Positions 7,909 to 16,877 of a stretch of 64,000 nucleotides of DNA are shown piece by piece. Each line of letters begins with the position of its first letter. Position 1 is the first letter of the stretch. The notes beneath the pieces were generated by a model, which was given only the letters and a program-made list of their open reading frames with translations, ran no database searches and had not been told where the DNA came from. Source of the stretch: CAIKBL01 sp050247235. Its GTDB lineage: Bacteria; Pseudomonadota; Gammaproteobacteria; Ga0077536. The position numbers were made by a program, and so were the translations under genes. The stretch spans positions 62,001 through 126,000 of the forward strand of contig JBFWUN010000002.1 in assembly GCA_050247235.1 (NCBI GenBank), in the 5' to 3' direction.

Positions 7909-9420
7909 TCAGGCGAGCTTCTTGCGCTCATTCGACGGTGGAATCTGCATACCCTCGCGGTACTTGGCGACCGTGCGCCGTGCGACATTTACTCCCTGCT
8001 TCATCAATATCGACGCTATCTTACTGTCGCTCAACGGCTTGCAGGAACTCTCCGCGGCAATCAGCTTGCGAATCACGGCGCGGATGGCGGTGGAGGAGGC
8101 TTCCCCTCCGAGAGCAGTCCCCACGTGGCTCGAAAAGAAGTACTTCAGTTCAAACGTGCCGCGGGGGGTGTGCATGTACTTGCGCGTGGTCACGCGCGAG
8201 ATGGTGGATTCGTGCATGCCCAGCGCCTCGGCGATGTCATGTAGAACCAGCGGGCGCATTGCCTCCTCGCCATGTTCCAGGAACGCCCGCTGGCGTTCGA
8301 CGATGGCACTGGCGACCCGCAGCAGCGTCTCACTGCGACTCTGCAGGCTCTTGATGAACCACTTGGCCTCCTGAAGATGCGTCCGCAGTGCGCTGCTGTC
8401 CTGCCCATTCTCTACGCGACGCACCATGCTCGCGTAATACGGGTTGATTCGGACGTGCGGTATCGAATCGGGATTCAGTTCGACTTTCCAGCGTCCCTTG
8501 ATCTTCCGCACGAACACGTCCGGGACCAGGTACTCGGTCATCGCCGTCGCGTAGGCGGAACCCGGGCGCGGAGACAGGGACTGTACCAGCGCGATTACGG
8601 CGCGCAATTCATCCTGCGTCAGCTTCAGGCGCCGCATGAGCTGGTTGTAGTCGCGTCCTGCAAGGAGGTCGAGATAGCCCTCGCACAGCCGTATCGCTTC
8701 TGGACGCCAGGGCGTGGCCGGATCGCGCTGCCTGAGCTGGATGAGAAGGCATTCTTTCAGGTCGCGCGCTGCAACGCCCACAGGTTCCATCGTCTGAATC
8801 TGTTTGAGCATCGCGGCGACTTCTTCGAGGAGGATCGGCTCCTGACCGGGGTCGGAGACAATCTCGAGAAGTTCCTCCAGGGTTGTTTCGAGGTAACCGT
8901 CGTCGTTGACGGCATCGATGATTGCCACGCCGATGCGTCGGTCCGTGTCGCCCAGCGGCAACAGGTTCAGCTGCCAGAGCAGGTGGTCGCGAAGCGACTC
9001 CTCGGCGCCGGCCTGGTTTTCGCGCTCGCCCCCTTCGTCGTGGGGACCGGCCGGCGCTCCCTGGGGCAGGGTGCTGTCAAACACTTCTTCCCAGTCGGAG
9101 TCCACGGGCATTTCTTCGGGAATGTCATCGGTGGTCGACGGGGCTGACGTTTCCCAGTCCTCGCCCTCCCCCCCGAATCCCTCGTCCGGTCCTTCGAACT
9201 CTTCCGTCGCCGCCGGGGTGGTCGCCGGCGCAACCCCGTCGAGCCCCAGATCGGGGAGGTCGCTGTCGTCCTCGAGCTCGAGCATCATGTTCGAGTCCAG
9301 GGCCTGCTGGACTTCGAGGCTGAGTTCCATTGACGACAGCTGCAGGAGCCGGATCGCCTGCTGCAGCTGAGGCGTCATGGTCAGCTGCTGGCCGAGCTTG
9401 AGTTGCAGTGATTGCTTCAT
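7909..9420 (-). CDS. rpoN: RNA polymerase sigma-54 factor
   Basis: A 503-residue protein. Region I is the glutamine/leucine-rich N-terminus MKQSLQLKLGQQLTMTPQLQ, the part contacted by enhancer-binding ATPases. Region II (about 60-150) is acidic and low in complexity. The core-binding and DNA-binding domains follow, ending in the RpoN box ARRTVAKYRE, which reads the -24 promoter element. It lies in the conserved lptB-rpoN-hpf order. Confidence 0.97.
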   Translation of the reverse strand: MKQSLQLKLGQQLTMTPQLQQAIRLLQLSSMELSLEVQQALDSNMMLELEDDSDLPDLGLDGVAPATTPAATEEFEGPDEGFGGEGEDWETSAPSTTDDIPEEMPVDSDWEEVFDSTLPQGAPAGPHDEGGERENQAGAEESLRDHLLWQLNLLPLGDTDRRIGVAIIDAVNDDGYLETTLEELLEIVSDPGQEPILLEEVAAMLKQIQTMEPVGVAARDLKECLLIQLRQRDPATPWRPEAIRLCEGYLDLLAGRDYNQLMRRLKLTQDELRAVIALVQSLSPRPGSAYATAMTEYLVPDVFVRKIKGRWKVELNPDSIPHVRINPYYASMVRRVENGQDSSALRTHLQEAKWFIKSLQSRSETLLRVASAIVERQRAFLEHGEEAMRPLVLHDIAEALGMHESTISRVTTRKYMHTPRGTFELKYFFSSHVGTALGGEASSTAIRAVIRKLIAAESSCKPLSDSKIASILMKQGVNVARRTVAKYREGMQIPPSNERKKLA

Positions 9421-9529
9421 CGTCTGATGCGAATTCGGAACATATCTTGCATAGACGATTGTAGCGTAACCGGCACCCCGCCCAGGAAGCTCGGCACGCG
9501 ATTTGCTGAGAAAGATCGCAAAATCCGAC

Positions 9530-10255
9530 TCAGAGGGTAAAGTCCTCGCCCAGGTAGACTTCGCGGACGTGCTCGTCCTCCAGGATTGCCGTGGGAGTTC
9601 CCTCGGCGATGATGCGACCGTCGTTCACGATGTAGGCGCGATCACAAATTCCCAGGGTCTCCCGCACGTTGTGATCGGTGATGAGCACGCCGATGCCGAG
9701 CCGGCTCAGGTGCTGAATGATGCGACGGATGTCACCGACCGAAATCGGGTCCACTCCTGCGAACGGCTCATCGAGCAGGATGAATCGAGGCTGGGTCGCG
9801 AGCGCCCGCGCGATCTCGACCCGCCGACGTTCGCCGCCCGAGAGCGACATGCCCAGGTTCTTGCGCAGATGGCCGATGTGGAACTCGCGCAACAGTCCGT
9901 CCAGGCGCCGCGCGCGCTGCTCGGGATTCAATTCCGGGACGATTTCGAGCACCGCGGCGATGTTCTCTTCGACGGTAAGCTTCCGAAATACCGAAGCCTC
10001 CTGTGGCAGATAACCGAGCCCCTTGCGGGCGCGCAGATCCATCGGCAGTTCGGTGAGTTCGTCGTCGTCCAGATGGATGGTGCCGCCCTCGCCGGCGATC
10101 AGCCCGACGATCATATAGAAACTGGTGGTCTTGCCAGCTCCGTTCGGGCCCAGCAGTCCGATCACCTCTCCGCTGCTCACCGTGAGGCTCACGTCCTTCA
10201 CGACCTGGCGTGACTTGTAGGTCTTGGACAGGTGTCGAACGTTGAGTACGGTCAT
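9530..10255 (-). CDS. lptB: LptB, LPS export ABC transporter ATPase
   Basis: A 241-residue ABC ATPase. It has Walker A GPNGAGKTT, signature LSGGERRR, Walker B FILLDEPFAGVDP and the H-loop in LITDHNV. LptB powers extraction of LPS from the inner membrane with LptFG, which are not in this window, and passes it to LptC and LptA. It is 52 bp after lptA in the same direction. Confidence 0.96.
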   Translation of the reverse strand: MTVLNVRHLSKTYKSRQVVKDVSLTVSSGEVIGLLGPNGAGKTTSFYMIVGLIAGEGGTIHLDDDELTELPMDLRARKGLGYLPQEASVFRKLTVEENIAAVLEIVPELNPEQRARRLDGLLREFHIGHLRKNLGMSLSGGERRRVEIARALATQPRFILLDEPFAGVDPISVGDIRRIIQHLSRLGIGVLITDHNVRETLGICDRAYIVNDGRIIAEGTPTAILEDEHVREVYLGEDFTL

Positions 10256-10307
10256 CGGGTGACGCCCCTGCCGCTACGCGCAGGCATCCACAGGCGTGCG
10301 GCCAGGC

Positions 10308-10847
10308 TCATTCGGCAGCTTTCTTCTTCGGCGGAATGATGACCTTCACGCGCCCCGGCTTACTGACGGGGTCGGAGGTCCGCGGTGCGTTTGCGGCGCC
10401 TCGACCGGTAATGATGCTGCGGCGCGTGTCGTAATTGATCCGGTAACCCTCGAACAGTCGATCACCCTGGGTGAGGCGGGCCTTGTCGATGAGATAGAGG
10501 AGGCTCTTGCGCTGGTGATACTCGATCTGCAAACCCTCACCCTCGATGTCCTGCTTGCCTCCGTCGGGCGTCTGTTTGAAGTACGCAGGCTTGCCCTCGA
10601 GGTATACGTCGACGAGCTGCCGGTCCTCGTCGAAATTGGCGATCAGCTTGTCCCCGGTCATGCGCATGGTGCCTTGTACAACCACGACATTCCCCGTGTA
10701 GGTCGTCCGTCCGGCGGCGTCATCGAGTTCGGCAAAGTCGGCTTCAATCTCGATAGGTTGCTCGACGTCAGTGCTCAGGCCACTGGCGAGACCGGCGTGG
10801 AGCAGCAGCGCGAGTGCTCCCAGCTTACGTGGAAGGCGGCTTCTCAT
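10308..10847 (-). CDS. lptA: LptA, periplasmic LPS bridge protein
   Basis: A 179-residue protein. The start is put at the ATG at 10847 because MRSRLPRKLGALALLLHAGL is a good signal peptide; an upstream in-frame start would leave a hydrophilic leader. The mature OstA/LptA domain begins IEIEADFAELDDAAGRTTYTG and continues VVVQGTMRMTGDKL, the beta-jellyroll repeat that carries LPS across the periplasm. The C-terminus is Lys-rich (PPKKKAAE). The gene overlaps the end of lptC by 23 bp. Confidence 0.92.
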   Translation of the reverse strand: MRSRLPRKLGALALLLHAGLASGLSTDVEQPIEIEADFAELDDAAGRTTYTGNVVVVQGTMRMTGDKLIANFDEDRQLVDVYLEGKPAYFKQTPDGGKQDIEGEGLQIEYHQRKSLLYLIDKARLTQGDRLFEGYRINYDTRRSIITGRGAANAPRTSDPVSKPGRVKVIIPPKKKAAE

Positions 10848-11394
10848 GACGGGTTCTGACTCGCTCCAGCAGTTCCAGACGGTTATGTTCAAAGTTAGCG
10901 CGGAATCCCCGGGTTCGAGTGACCGTGGAGGGACCCTTGATGGTGGCCGAATTGTCGGTTTCCGCGTACTGCACCTTGGGAAACACCCTGAGCTCGGAAG
11001 TCAGGATCTCGAACTCCCTTTGCCCGAGTTCGTCGACACGCCAGATTTCGACGCGGCCTTGCAGGAAGATCACTTCGTTGTTCGACTTGACGAGACCTCG
11101 TTCCGCGACGACCTGCCAGGGATTCTGCCCGCCATTGTAAATCTCCATATGGGGGTGGGCCAATTCGGTGGTGTCGTCGTCCGGATAATGGAAGACCTGC
11201 TCGGCAGTGAGCACATTCTGCAGGCCGCCCTCGCGGTTCATCGTGTGCCGAATCATCTCGACGAGGTAATAGTCAGGCTCGTGTGGCGCCGCCGCAGCGT
11301 CCCGGTCGGCGCTTTCATCGAGCTGTTGCCACAGCCAGAACGTCAGTGCACCGATGGCGGCAGTCCCGATCGCGGTCAGCCAATGACGGCTCAT
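10825..11394 (-). CDS. lptC: LptC, LPS export membrane anchor
   Basis: A 189-residue protein with one N-terminal transmembrane helix (MSRHWLTAIGTAAIGALTFW) and a periplasmic jellyroll domain containing PDYYLVEMIRHTMNREG and EVIFLQGRVEIWR. LptC links LptBFG to LptA. The ATG at 11394 shares its A with the kdsC stop (TGATG), so this start is favoured over an in-frame ATG at 11436 that lies inside kdsC. Confidence 0.9.
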   Translation of the reverse strand: MSRHWLTAIGTAAIGALTFWLWQQLDESADRDAAAAPHEPDYYLVEMIRHTMNREGGLQNVLTAEQVFHYPDDDTTELAHPHMEIYNGGQNPWQVVAERGLVKSNNEVIFLQGRVEIWRVDELGQREFEILTSELRVFPKVQYAETDNSATIKGPSTVTRTRGFRANFEHNRLELLERVRTRHEKPPST

Positions 11395-11951
11395 CAGCGC
11401 GGAGCCGGGCAATTCAACGGCACCAGGGGAGTGCACGGGAAAGGCAGCCTGCCGCAGGCGTGGACCAGAAACTCGGCGACCTCGCGCGCCGCGCCGCGGC
11501 CGCCGGGTGCTGATGTTCGACAGCAGGCAACACCGAAAACGGCGGGGTGGGCGTCGGCAACGGCGATCGGGAGCCCTACCCGGCGCATGACCGGGATATC
11601 AGGGAGGTCGTCACCGAGATAGCTCAGACGATCCGCCGCCACCCCGGCTTCTTCGCACAACTGGTCGAGCGCCTCGAGCTTGTCGCGGCGCCCCTGGTAG
11701 ACGAAACGCACGCCGAGTTCGGTCATCCGATGGGCGACGACGCTCGACTGACGGCCCGTGATGACGGCGAGTTCGATTCCGGCCTCGCGCAGCATCGTCA
11801 TTCCCTGACCGTCGCGCACATTGAACTGCTTGTACTCCTCGCCGTCGGGTCCGAGCAGGATGCTCCCGTCCGTGAGCACTCCATCGACGTCGAATACCGC
11901 CACGCGGACTTGCCGTGAGAGGCGCTCCAGTTCAGCGAGGTCCATGCTCAT
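11394..11951 (-). CDS. kdsC: KdsC, Kdo-8-phosphate phosphatase
   Basis: A 185-residue HAD phosphatase. Motif I is FDVDGVLTDG; the later motifs appear as VITGR and YLGDDLPDIPVMRRVG. It removes phosphate from Kdo-8-P in the synthesis of the LPS inner-core sugar Kdo. It overlaps kdsD by four bases (ATGA). An alternative ATG two codons in, at 11945, is equally possible. Confidence 0.93.
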   Translation of the reverse strand: MSMDLAELERLSRQVRVAVFDVDGVLTDGSILLGPDGEEYKQFNVRDGQGMTMLREAGIELAVITGRQSSVVAHRMTELGVRFVYQGRRDKLEALDQLCEEAGVAADRLSYLGDDLPDIPVMRRVGLPIAVADAHPAVFGVACCRTSAPGGRGAAREVAEFLVHACGRLPFPCTPLVPLNCPAPR

Positions 11952-12949
11952 ACCACGCGAGCCTTGAGCAGGTCGTGCATGTTGATAGCGCCGAGGAGCT
12001 TGTGATCACCATCCACCACGAGCAACGCGTTGATCTTGCGCTCCTGCATGATACCGAGCGCTTCCGCAGCGAGCAGATCCGCGCGCACGGTGCTGCAGTT
12101 GGCGGTCATGACTTCGCGCATCGCGACCTGCCGCACGTCGAGCCCTCGATCGATCGCACGCCGGAGATCACCGTCGGTGAAAATCCCCAGCAGGCCCCCG
12201 GCACGGTCCACCACCGCAGTCAATCCCAGGCCCTTGCGCGTCATCTCCAGCAGCGCGTCTGCCAGGCGCGTTTCGGGTGCGACCGTCGGCATGCCGGCTC
12301 CCGTATGCATGAGATCACGCACTTTGAGCAGGAGTCGCCTGCCGAGCGCGCCGCCGGGGTGCGATCGCGCGAAGTCCTCCTGTGTGAAACCACGTGCTTC
12401 GAGCAACGCGATGGCGAGCGCATCACCCATCGCCAGCGCGGCAGTGGTGCTCGACGTCGGTGCGAGCCCCAACGGGCATGCTTCCTGGGCGACGGCGATG
12501 TGGATGTGGACCGATGCAGACTCGGCGAGCGTCGAGCGCCGATTGCCCGTCATCGCGACCAGCGGCACCCCGAGCCGCTTCAGAAGTGGAATCAGCACCA
12601 CCAGTTCGTCCGTTTCTCCCGAGTTCGACAACGCGAGCACCACGTCCTCGCGGGTGATCATCCCCATGTCCCCGTGGCTTGCTTCTCCCGGGTGCACGAA
12701 GAATGCCGGCGTCCCCGTACTGGCCAACGTCGCAGCAATCTTGTTCGCAACATGCCCGGACTTGCCCATGCCGAGCACGACAATCCGGCCGCGACACGCG
12801 AGCATCGCGTGCGCCGCCGCCACGAACTCCTCGCCGAGACTTGGAATGAGTCCTTCTATCGATTCGGCTTCAATGCGCAGTACGGCACGGCCGAGTTCAG
12901 TCAGCCTGCGCGGGTCGGCCGTCGTCGGCTGCAGGATAGGATCGGTCAT
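11948..12949 (-). CDS. kdsD: KdsD, arabinose-5-phosphate isomerase
   Basis: A 333-residue protein with an N-terminal SIS sugar-isomerase domain (VVLGMGKSGHVANKIAATLAS, HPGEASHGDMG, ALSNSGETDEL) and two C-terminal CBS domains. It converts ribulose-5-P to arabinose-5-P, the first committed step to Kdo. It heads the minus-strand run kdsD-kdsC-lptC-lptA-lptB-rpoN-hpf and diverges from murU. Confidence 0.95.
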   Translation of the reverse strand: MTDPILQPTTADPRRLTELGRAVLRIEAESIEGLIPSLGEEFVAAAHAMLACRGRIVVLGMGKSGHVANKIAATLASTGTPAFFVHPGEASHGDMGMITREDVVLALSNSGETDELVVLIPLLKRLGVPLVAMTGNRRSTLAESASVHIHIAVAQEACPLGLAPTSSTTAALAMGDALAIALLEARGFTQEDFARSHPGGALGRRLLLKVRDLMHTGAGMPTVAPETRLADALLEMTRKGLGLTAVVDRAGGLLGIFTDGDLRRAIDRGLDVRQVAMREVMTANCSTVRADLLAAEALGIMQERKINALLVVDGDHKLLGAINMHDLLKARVV

Positions 12950-13118
12950 AGGAAGACGATGCTTCGGAGGGACCGCGGATCAGCGAACCGTGCGTCCCGC
13001 GCAAGGGCGATGGATTCCATTACAATTTCGGCGCGATTCGATTATCCGACAGTCTGCCATGGTGACCAAGCGGACGTCGCTTTTTTTGCCCCGGTCCGCA
13101 CCGGATGTCCGAAGGATC

Positions 13119-13847
13119 ATGATCAGACGCGGCGCCTCAACCTTCCCGGGTCTGCCCCGTCAGGCAATCGTTCTCGCCGCCGGACGCGGCGAGCGACTGC
13201 GCCCGCTGACCGATCGACTGCCGAAGCCGCTCGTGCCATTGCGCGGACACGCGCTCATCGACTACCACCTGCACCGCCTGCGACGGGCCGGGATTCAACA
13301 CTGTGTAATCAACATCGCCCATCTCGCCCAGCTGATCGTGCAGCACGTGGGGAACGGGAGCCGGTACGGTCTGCGGGTGACGTACTCGCCCGAGCCTCCT
13401 GGCGCGCTCGAAACCGGCGGCGGAATCCTCCACGCGCTGTCGCTGCTGCATGACGCGCCCTTTCTGGCGGTCAACGCGGACATCTACTGCGAGTTCGATT
13501 TCCTCGCGCTCGCGCACCGTCCCGCTTCCCCTGCGCATCTCGTCCTGATTGACAATCCCCGCCATCACCCTCGCGGTGACTTCACTCTGTGCGGATATCG
13601 GGTAGGCAACGAGGCGTCGCCGCGTCTCACGTTCAGCGGCATCGGAGTGTATTCAACGGCACTGTTCGAAAACGCTCCGAATGCGCGCCGCTTTCCGCTC
13701 GCGCCGCTGCTGCGCGTGGCCGCGGCGCGCGGCGATGTGACCGGCGAGCATTTCAAAGGCCGCTGGTTCGACCTCGGGACAACGACACGCCTGGCACATG
13801 CGACGGCTGCACTCGACGTGAAAAGGCGAAACAGGATTGCCATATAA
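13119..13847 (+). CDS. murU: MurU-like N-acetylmuramate-1-phosphate uridylyltransferase
   Basis: A 242-residue nucleotidyltransferase. The signature AIVLAAGRGERLRPLTDRLPK binds the nucleotide; LVPLRGHALIDYHLHRLRRAG and the NADIYCEFD metal-binding segment follow. MurU makes UDP-MurNAc from recycled MurNAc-1-P, a bypass of de novo synthesis. The kinase partner amgK, often adjacent, is not beside it here. The start is the ATG at 13119 after GAAGG; an ATG at 13059 is possible but lacks a Shine-Dalgarno sequence. A different sugar-1-P nucleotidyltransferase cannot be excluded. Confidence 0.82.
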   Translation: MIRRGASTFPGLPRQAIVLAAGRGERLRPLTDRLPKPLVPLRGHALIDYHLHRLRRAGIQHCVINIAHLAQLIVQHVGNGSRYGLRVTYSPEPPGALETGGGILHALSLLHDAPFLAVNADIYCEFDFLALAHRPASPAHLVLIDNPRHHPRGDFTLCGYRVGNEASPRLTFSGIGVYSTALFENAPNARRFPLAPLLRVAAARGDVTGEHFKGRWFDLGTTTRLAHATAALDVKRRNRIAI

Positions 13848-14041
13848 AACATAAATTTATTTAACAAATCCGAATTTAGAATTAGAATTCCGCCTGAACT
13901 ATCTGAATATCCTCATCAGCCCTGCGCGAGCACGTGGCGTTTCCCCGAGCGGCGGTTGCCGTAGTGGGCATTCGGCAGTTCAATACGTCGACTCGCTCAC
14001 AAAACAACGACCTCAGAACGACCAAAGGCTTTGCGCCGACC

Positions 14042-16183
14042 ATGACTCGATCCGGCTCAGGACGTGCCGCTCCAAGGCGGCGCGTGGCAACGCTTGTCGC
14101 TGCGTTTTGTGCGGTGCTCGTCACCGCGCAGGCGGCTGCGCTGGCGTCGCGTCCTCGGCTCGGGCTGGAACAGGCGCTCAGAGCCGAAGCAACCTCCCCG
14201 CGTCCACTGCGCGTTCTGGTGCTGGGCGGGACGGTGAATTCGACACATCGACGGGACGCGATCGAATTCGCGATCCTGTCCGACTACGCACGCACGCACG
14301 ACCTCGCGATCGATTGGCGACCGGTATATCGCCCCGCGGAACTGTACGAACGACTGGTGCGCGGCGAAGCGGATCTCGCGATCGGGGCAATGCCCGCCGA
14401 GTACCTCAAGCGCCCGACCATCAGTGCCACGCACCCGCTTGCGACCCAGCGCTTCCAGGTCATCGGCCGCAACGGGTTGCGGGTTCGCGATCCGCTCGGC
14501 CTCGCGGGTCTTCGCCTCGGCATCCGGCTGTCCTCCCCGCTGTGGTCCTACTTCGAACAGCTGCAGCGGGCGGTTCCGGGCCTCCAACTCGACGCCTTGC
14601 CAAGTACGCTGGACCGCGATGCCGCGCTCCGGCTCGTCGCGGACGGGGTATACGACGCCACCGTGTTGCCGGTCACCCTGGGCAGCGGTGACCTGGAGGC
14701 CTATCCACGACTCCAGCGCCAGTTCGACCTGACGGACGACGAAGCCTTCGGCTGGTACCTGCGCAGTGATCGCCAGGGTCTGCTGCGGAGCCTGAACGGG
14801 TTCATCGCGCGTTACCATGCCGCCTACTTCGAGCCGGTCCGCGCGCCGCGCAATTTCACGCAGATCCGTCGGCGTGGCGTCCTTCGAATCGGGACCCGCG
14901 TCGACCCGCGCAACTATTTCGTCGCACGTGGGAAACCGTCCGGCTACGAGTTCGAACTCGCCACCGCATTCGCCAACGCGCACGGACTGAAGCTGCAGAT
15001 ACTGACCGCTACCCGTGACGAACAGCTCGTCGGCTGGGTCAAGGAAGGCGCGGTGGACGTGGTCACCACGCGCATCGACGGCAGCCTGGTGCGTGGGGAA
15101 CCCGGAGTCAGCTTCTCGCGCATCTACCATCACACCAGTTATGTCCTGCTGACGAGCACTGACGCTCCCCTCTACAACGTCGCAGATCTCAAGGGTCGGC
15201 GGGTGGGCGCTTACGCGGATTCGGCGGAGCTGCGTGCGACACGCAGTGCCGTTGCGAACACCGGCCTGATTCCGATTGCTGTCGATCGCGCGCTTCCGGC
15301 CGGTGCACTGCTGGATCGTGTCGTCGCACGCGCGATCGACGCCGTGGTGGTCGATGCCGAGACCGCCCGGGAAGTCATCGCGGCCAACCCCGGGCTTGTG
15401 TCGGGGTTGAGCCTGCCATCCAGAGTCAATTACCGCTGGCTCGTGCGCACGGGGGATCCACGGCTCAAGCGTGCAATCGATCGGTTCATTACCGCGCCCG
15501 GAACCCGTCGCCTGGACGCGGTGCTCACGGGACGGTACCTGGTCCCGCGGCACGCCACGCAGTTGGCGGGCAAGGGTTCGAGAATTTCCCCGTTCGATGC
15601 GTTGCTGAGGACGTATGCCGAGCGTTACGACTTCGACTGGCGGCTGATCGCCGCCCAGGCGTACCAGGAAAGCCGGTTCGACCCGCGCGCGGAGTCCACC
15701 GGAGGTGCCAAGGGTTTGATGCAGATGCTGCCCGGTACTGCCCGTGCGCTAGGGTTCCGCAACATCCTGGAACCGGAATCCGCGATCCACGCCGGCGTGA
15801 AATACCTGTACAAGCTGCGCAACGAATTCGATGCGGAGGTCCCGGCCGGAGAACGCACGTGGTTCGCGCTCGCCGCCTACAATGCCGGCTACGCGCGTGT
15901 TGCGCGCGCCCGCCGTCTTGCCGCCCGGCTCAATCTCGATCCCAATCGCTGGTTCGGCAATGTCGAAACGGCGATGATGAAATTCGCGCGGCCGGACAAT
16001 GGTGGCAAGCCCCAGCGGGGTTACGGGCAAGCCATCATCTACGTCCGCCAGATTCAGTCCCTCTACAGCACTTACCTGCAACTGGGCGATGCCGGGAATG
16101 CGCCGGCCTTGACCGGGCCCACGCTGTCGGAAGCGATCGACGAACGATATTCACCGCGTCACTGGGCATTGGCTTCGCGCTGA
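14042..16183 (+). CDS. MltF-like membrane-bound lytic transglycosylase with two solute-binding domains
   Basis: A 713-residue protein. The N-terminal Arg-rich signal/anchor segment (VATLVAAFCAVLVTAQAAAL) is followed by two consecutive periplasmic solute-binding-like (SBP_bac_3) domains: about 58-290 (beginning LRVLVLGGTVNS) and about 290-505 (beginning RRGVLRIGTRVDPRNYF). An SLT domain starts at about 525. The catalytic Glu543 lies in AYQESRFDP, followed by GAKGLMQMLPGTA and AYNAGYAR. It should cleave peptidoglycan glycan strands to anhydromuropeptides. E. coli MltF (about 518 aa) has one sensor domain; this protein has two. Its 3' end overlaps convergent queC by 25 bp. Confidence 0.85.
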   Translation: MTRSGSGRAAPRRRVATLVAAFCAVLVTAQAAALASRPRLGLEQALRAEATSPRPLRVLVLGGTVNSTHRRDAIEFAILSDYARTHDLAIDWRPVYRPAELYERLVRGEADLAIGAMPAEYLKRPTISATHPLATQRFQVIGRNGLRVRDPLGLAGLRLGIRLSSPLWSYFEQLQRAVPGLQLDALPSTLDRDAALRLVADGVYDATVLPVTLGSGDLEAYPRLQRQFDLTDDEAFGWYLRSDRQGLLRSLNGFIARYHAAYFEPVRAPRNFTQIRRRGVLRIGTRVDPRNYFVARGKPSGYEFELATAFANAHGLKLQILTATRDEQLVGWVKEGAVDVVTTRIDGSLVRGEPGVSFSRIYHHTSYVLLTSTDAPLYNVADLKGRRVGAYADSAELRATRSAVANTGLIPIAVDRALPAGALLDRVVARAIDAVVVDAETAREVIAANPGLVSGLSLPSRVNYRWLVRTGDPRLKRAIDRFITAPGTRRLDAVLTGRYLVPRHATQLAGKGSRISPFDALLRTYAERYDFDWRLIAAQAYQESRFDPRAESTGGAKGLMQMLPGTARALGFRNILEPESAIHAGVKYLYKLRNEFDAEVPAGERTWFALAAYNAGYARVARARRLAARLNLDPNRWFGNVETAMMKFARPDNGGKPQRGYGQAIIYVRQIQSLYSTYLQLGDAGNAPALTGPTLSEAIDERYSPRHWALASR

Positions 16184-16854
16184 TAGCGGGTGAAGTCGTC
16201 GCTGCTGGCGGCGCGAAACCCGTCCCGCCGCAATACGCACGCATCGCACCTGCCGCAGGCCTCTCCCGCCTCGTTGGCCTGGTAGCAGGACACCGTGTCG
16301 CGGAACTCCACGCCAAGCGCCAGCCCCTCGCGGATGATGTCCGCTTTGCTCATCCGCAGGAGTGGCGCCATCACCCGTACGGGACACCCTTCGACACCCG
16401 TCTTGGTCGCGACGCGTGCCAGCGCCTCGAACGCCGCGATGAACTCCGGGCGGCAGTCGGGGTACCCGGAATAGTCCACGGCATTCACGCCGATGTGGAT
16501 TTCCGCCGCCGACAGGATCTCTGCCCAACCAAGTGCGATCGCCAGCATCACGGTGTTGCGCGCCGGGACGTAGGTCACCGGGATTCCCACGCTGCGGGAT
16601 TCAGGCACCGGAGTGCCAGGATCGGTGAGCGCGGAGCCCCCGAACTGTGCGAAATCGAGCGTGACCACCCGGTGCGCGTGCGCGCCAAGTCGCGCCGACA
16701 CGCGCCGCGCGGCAGCCAACTCGGCACGATGGCGCTGTCCGTAATCGATGCTCAATGCATAGCATTCGCGCCCGGAATAGCGCGCAAGCGCGAGCACGGT
16801 GGCTGAATCGAGCCCCCCCGATACCAGTACGACCGCACGGAGCGGGGCGGACAT
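16159..16854 (-). CDS. queC: QueC, 7-cyano-7-deazaguanine synthase
   Basis: A 231-residue protein. The PP-loop ATP-binding motif is LVSGGLDSATVLALA, and the C-terminal zinc site is CGRCDACVLRRDGF plus an upstream Cys. It converts 7-carboxy-7-deazaguanine to preQ0, the precursor of queuosine in tRNA. It follows cpoB by 23 bp; the queE gene that often lies between them in related genomes is absent here. Confidence 0.95.
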   Translation of the reverse strand: MSAPLRAVVLVSGGLDSATVLALARYSGRECYALSIDYGQRHRAELAAARRVSARLGAHAHRVVTLDFAQFGGSALTDPGTPVPESRSVGIPVTYVPARNTVMLAIALGWAEILSAAEIHIGVNAVDYSGYPDCRPEFIAAFEALARVATKTGVEGCPVRVMAPLLRMSKADIIREGLALGVEFRDTVSCYQANEAGEACGRCDACVLRRDGFRAASSDDFTRYQREANAQ

Positions 16855-16877
16855 AGAGCGCTCGCGCGGTAGGCTGC

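Noticed and set aside
12030..13118. Long plus-strand extension upstream of murU
   Set aside because: It runs opposite kdsD, which has clear SIS and CBS motifs. The MurU fold begins only at about 13119.
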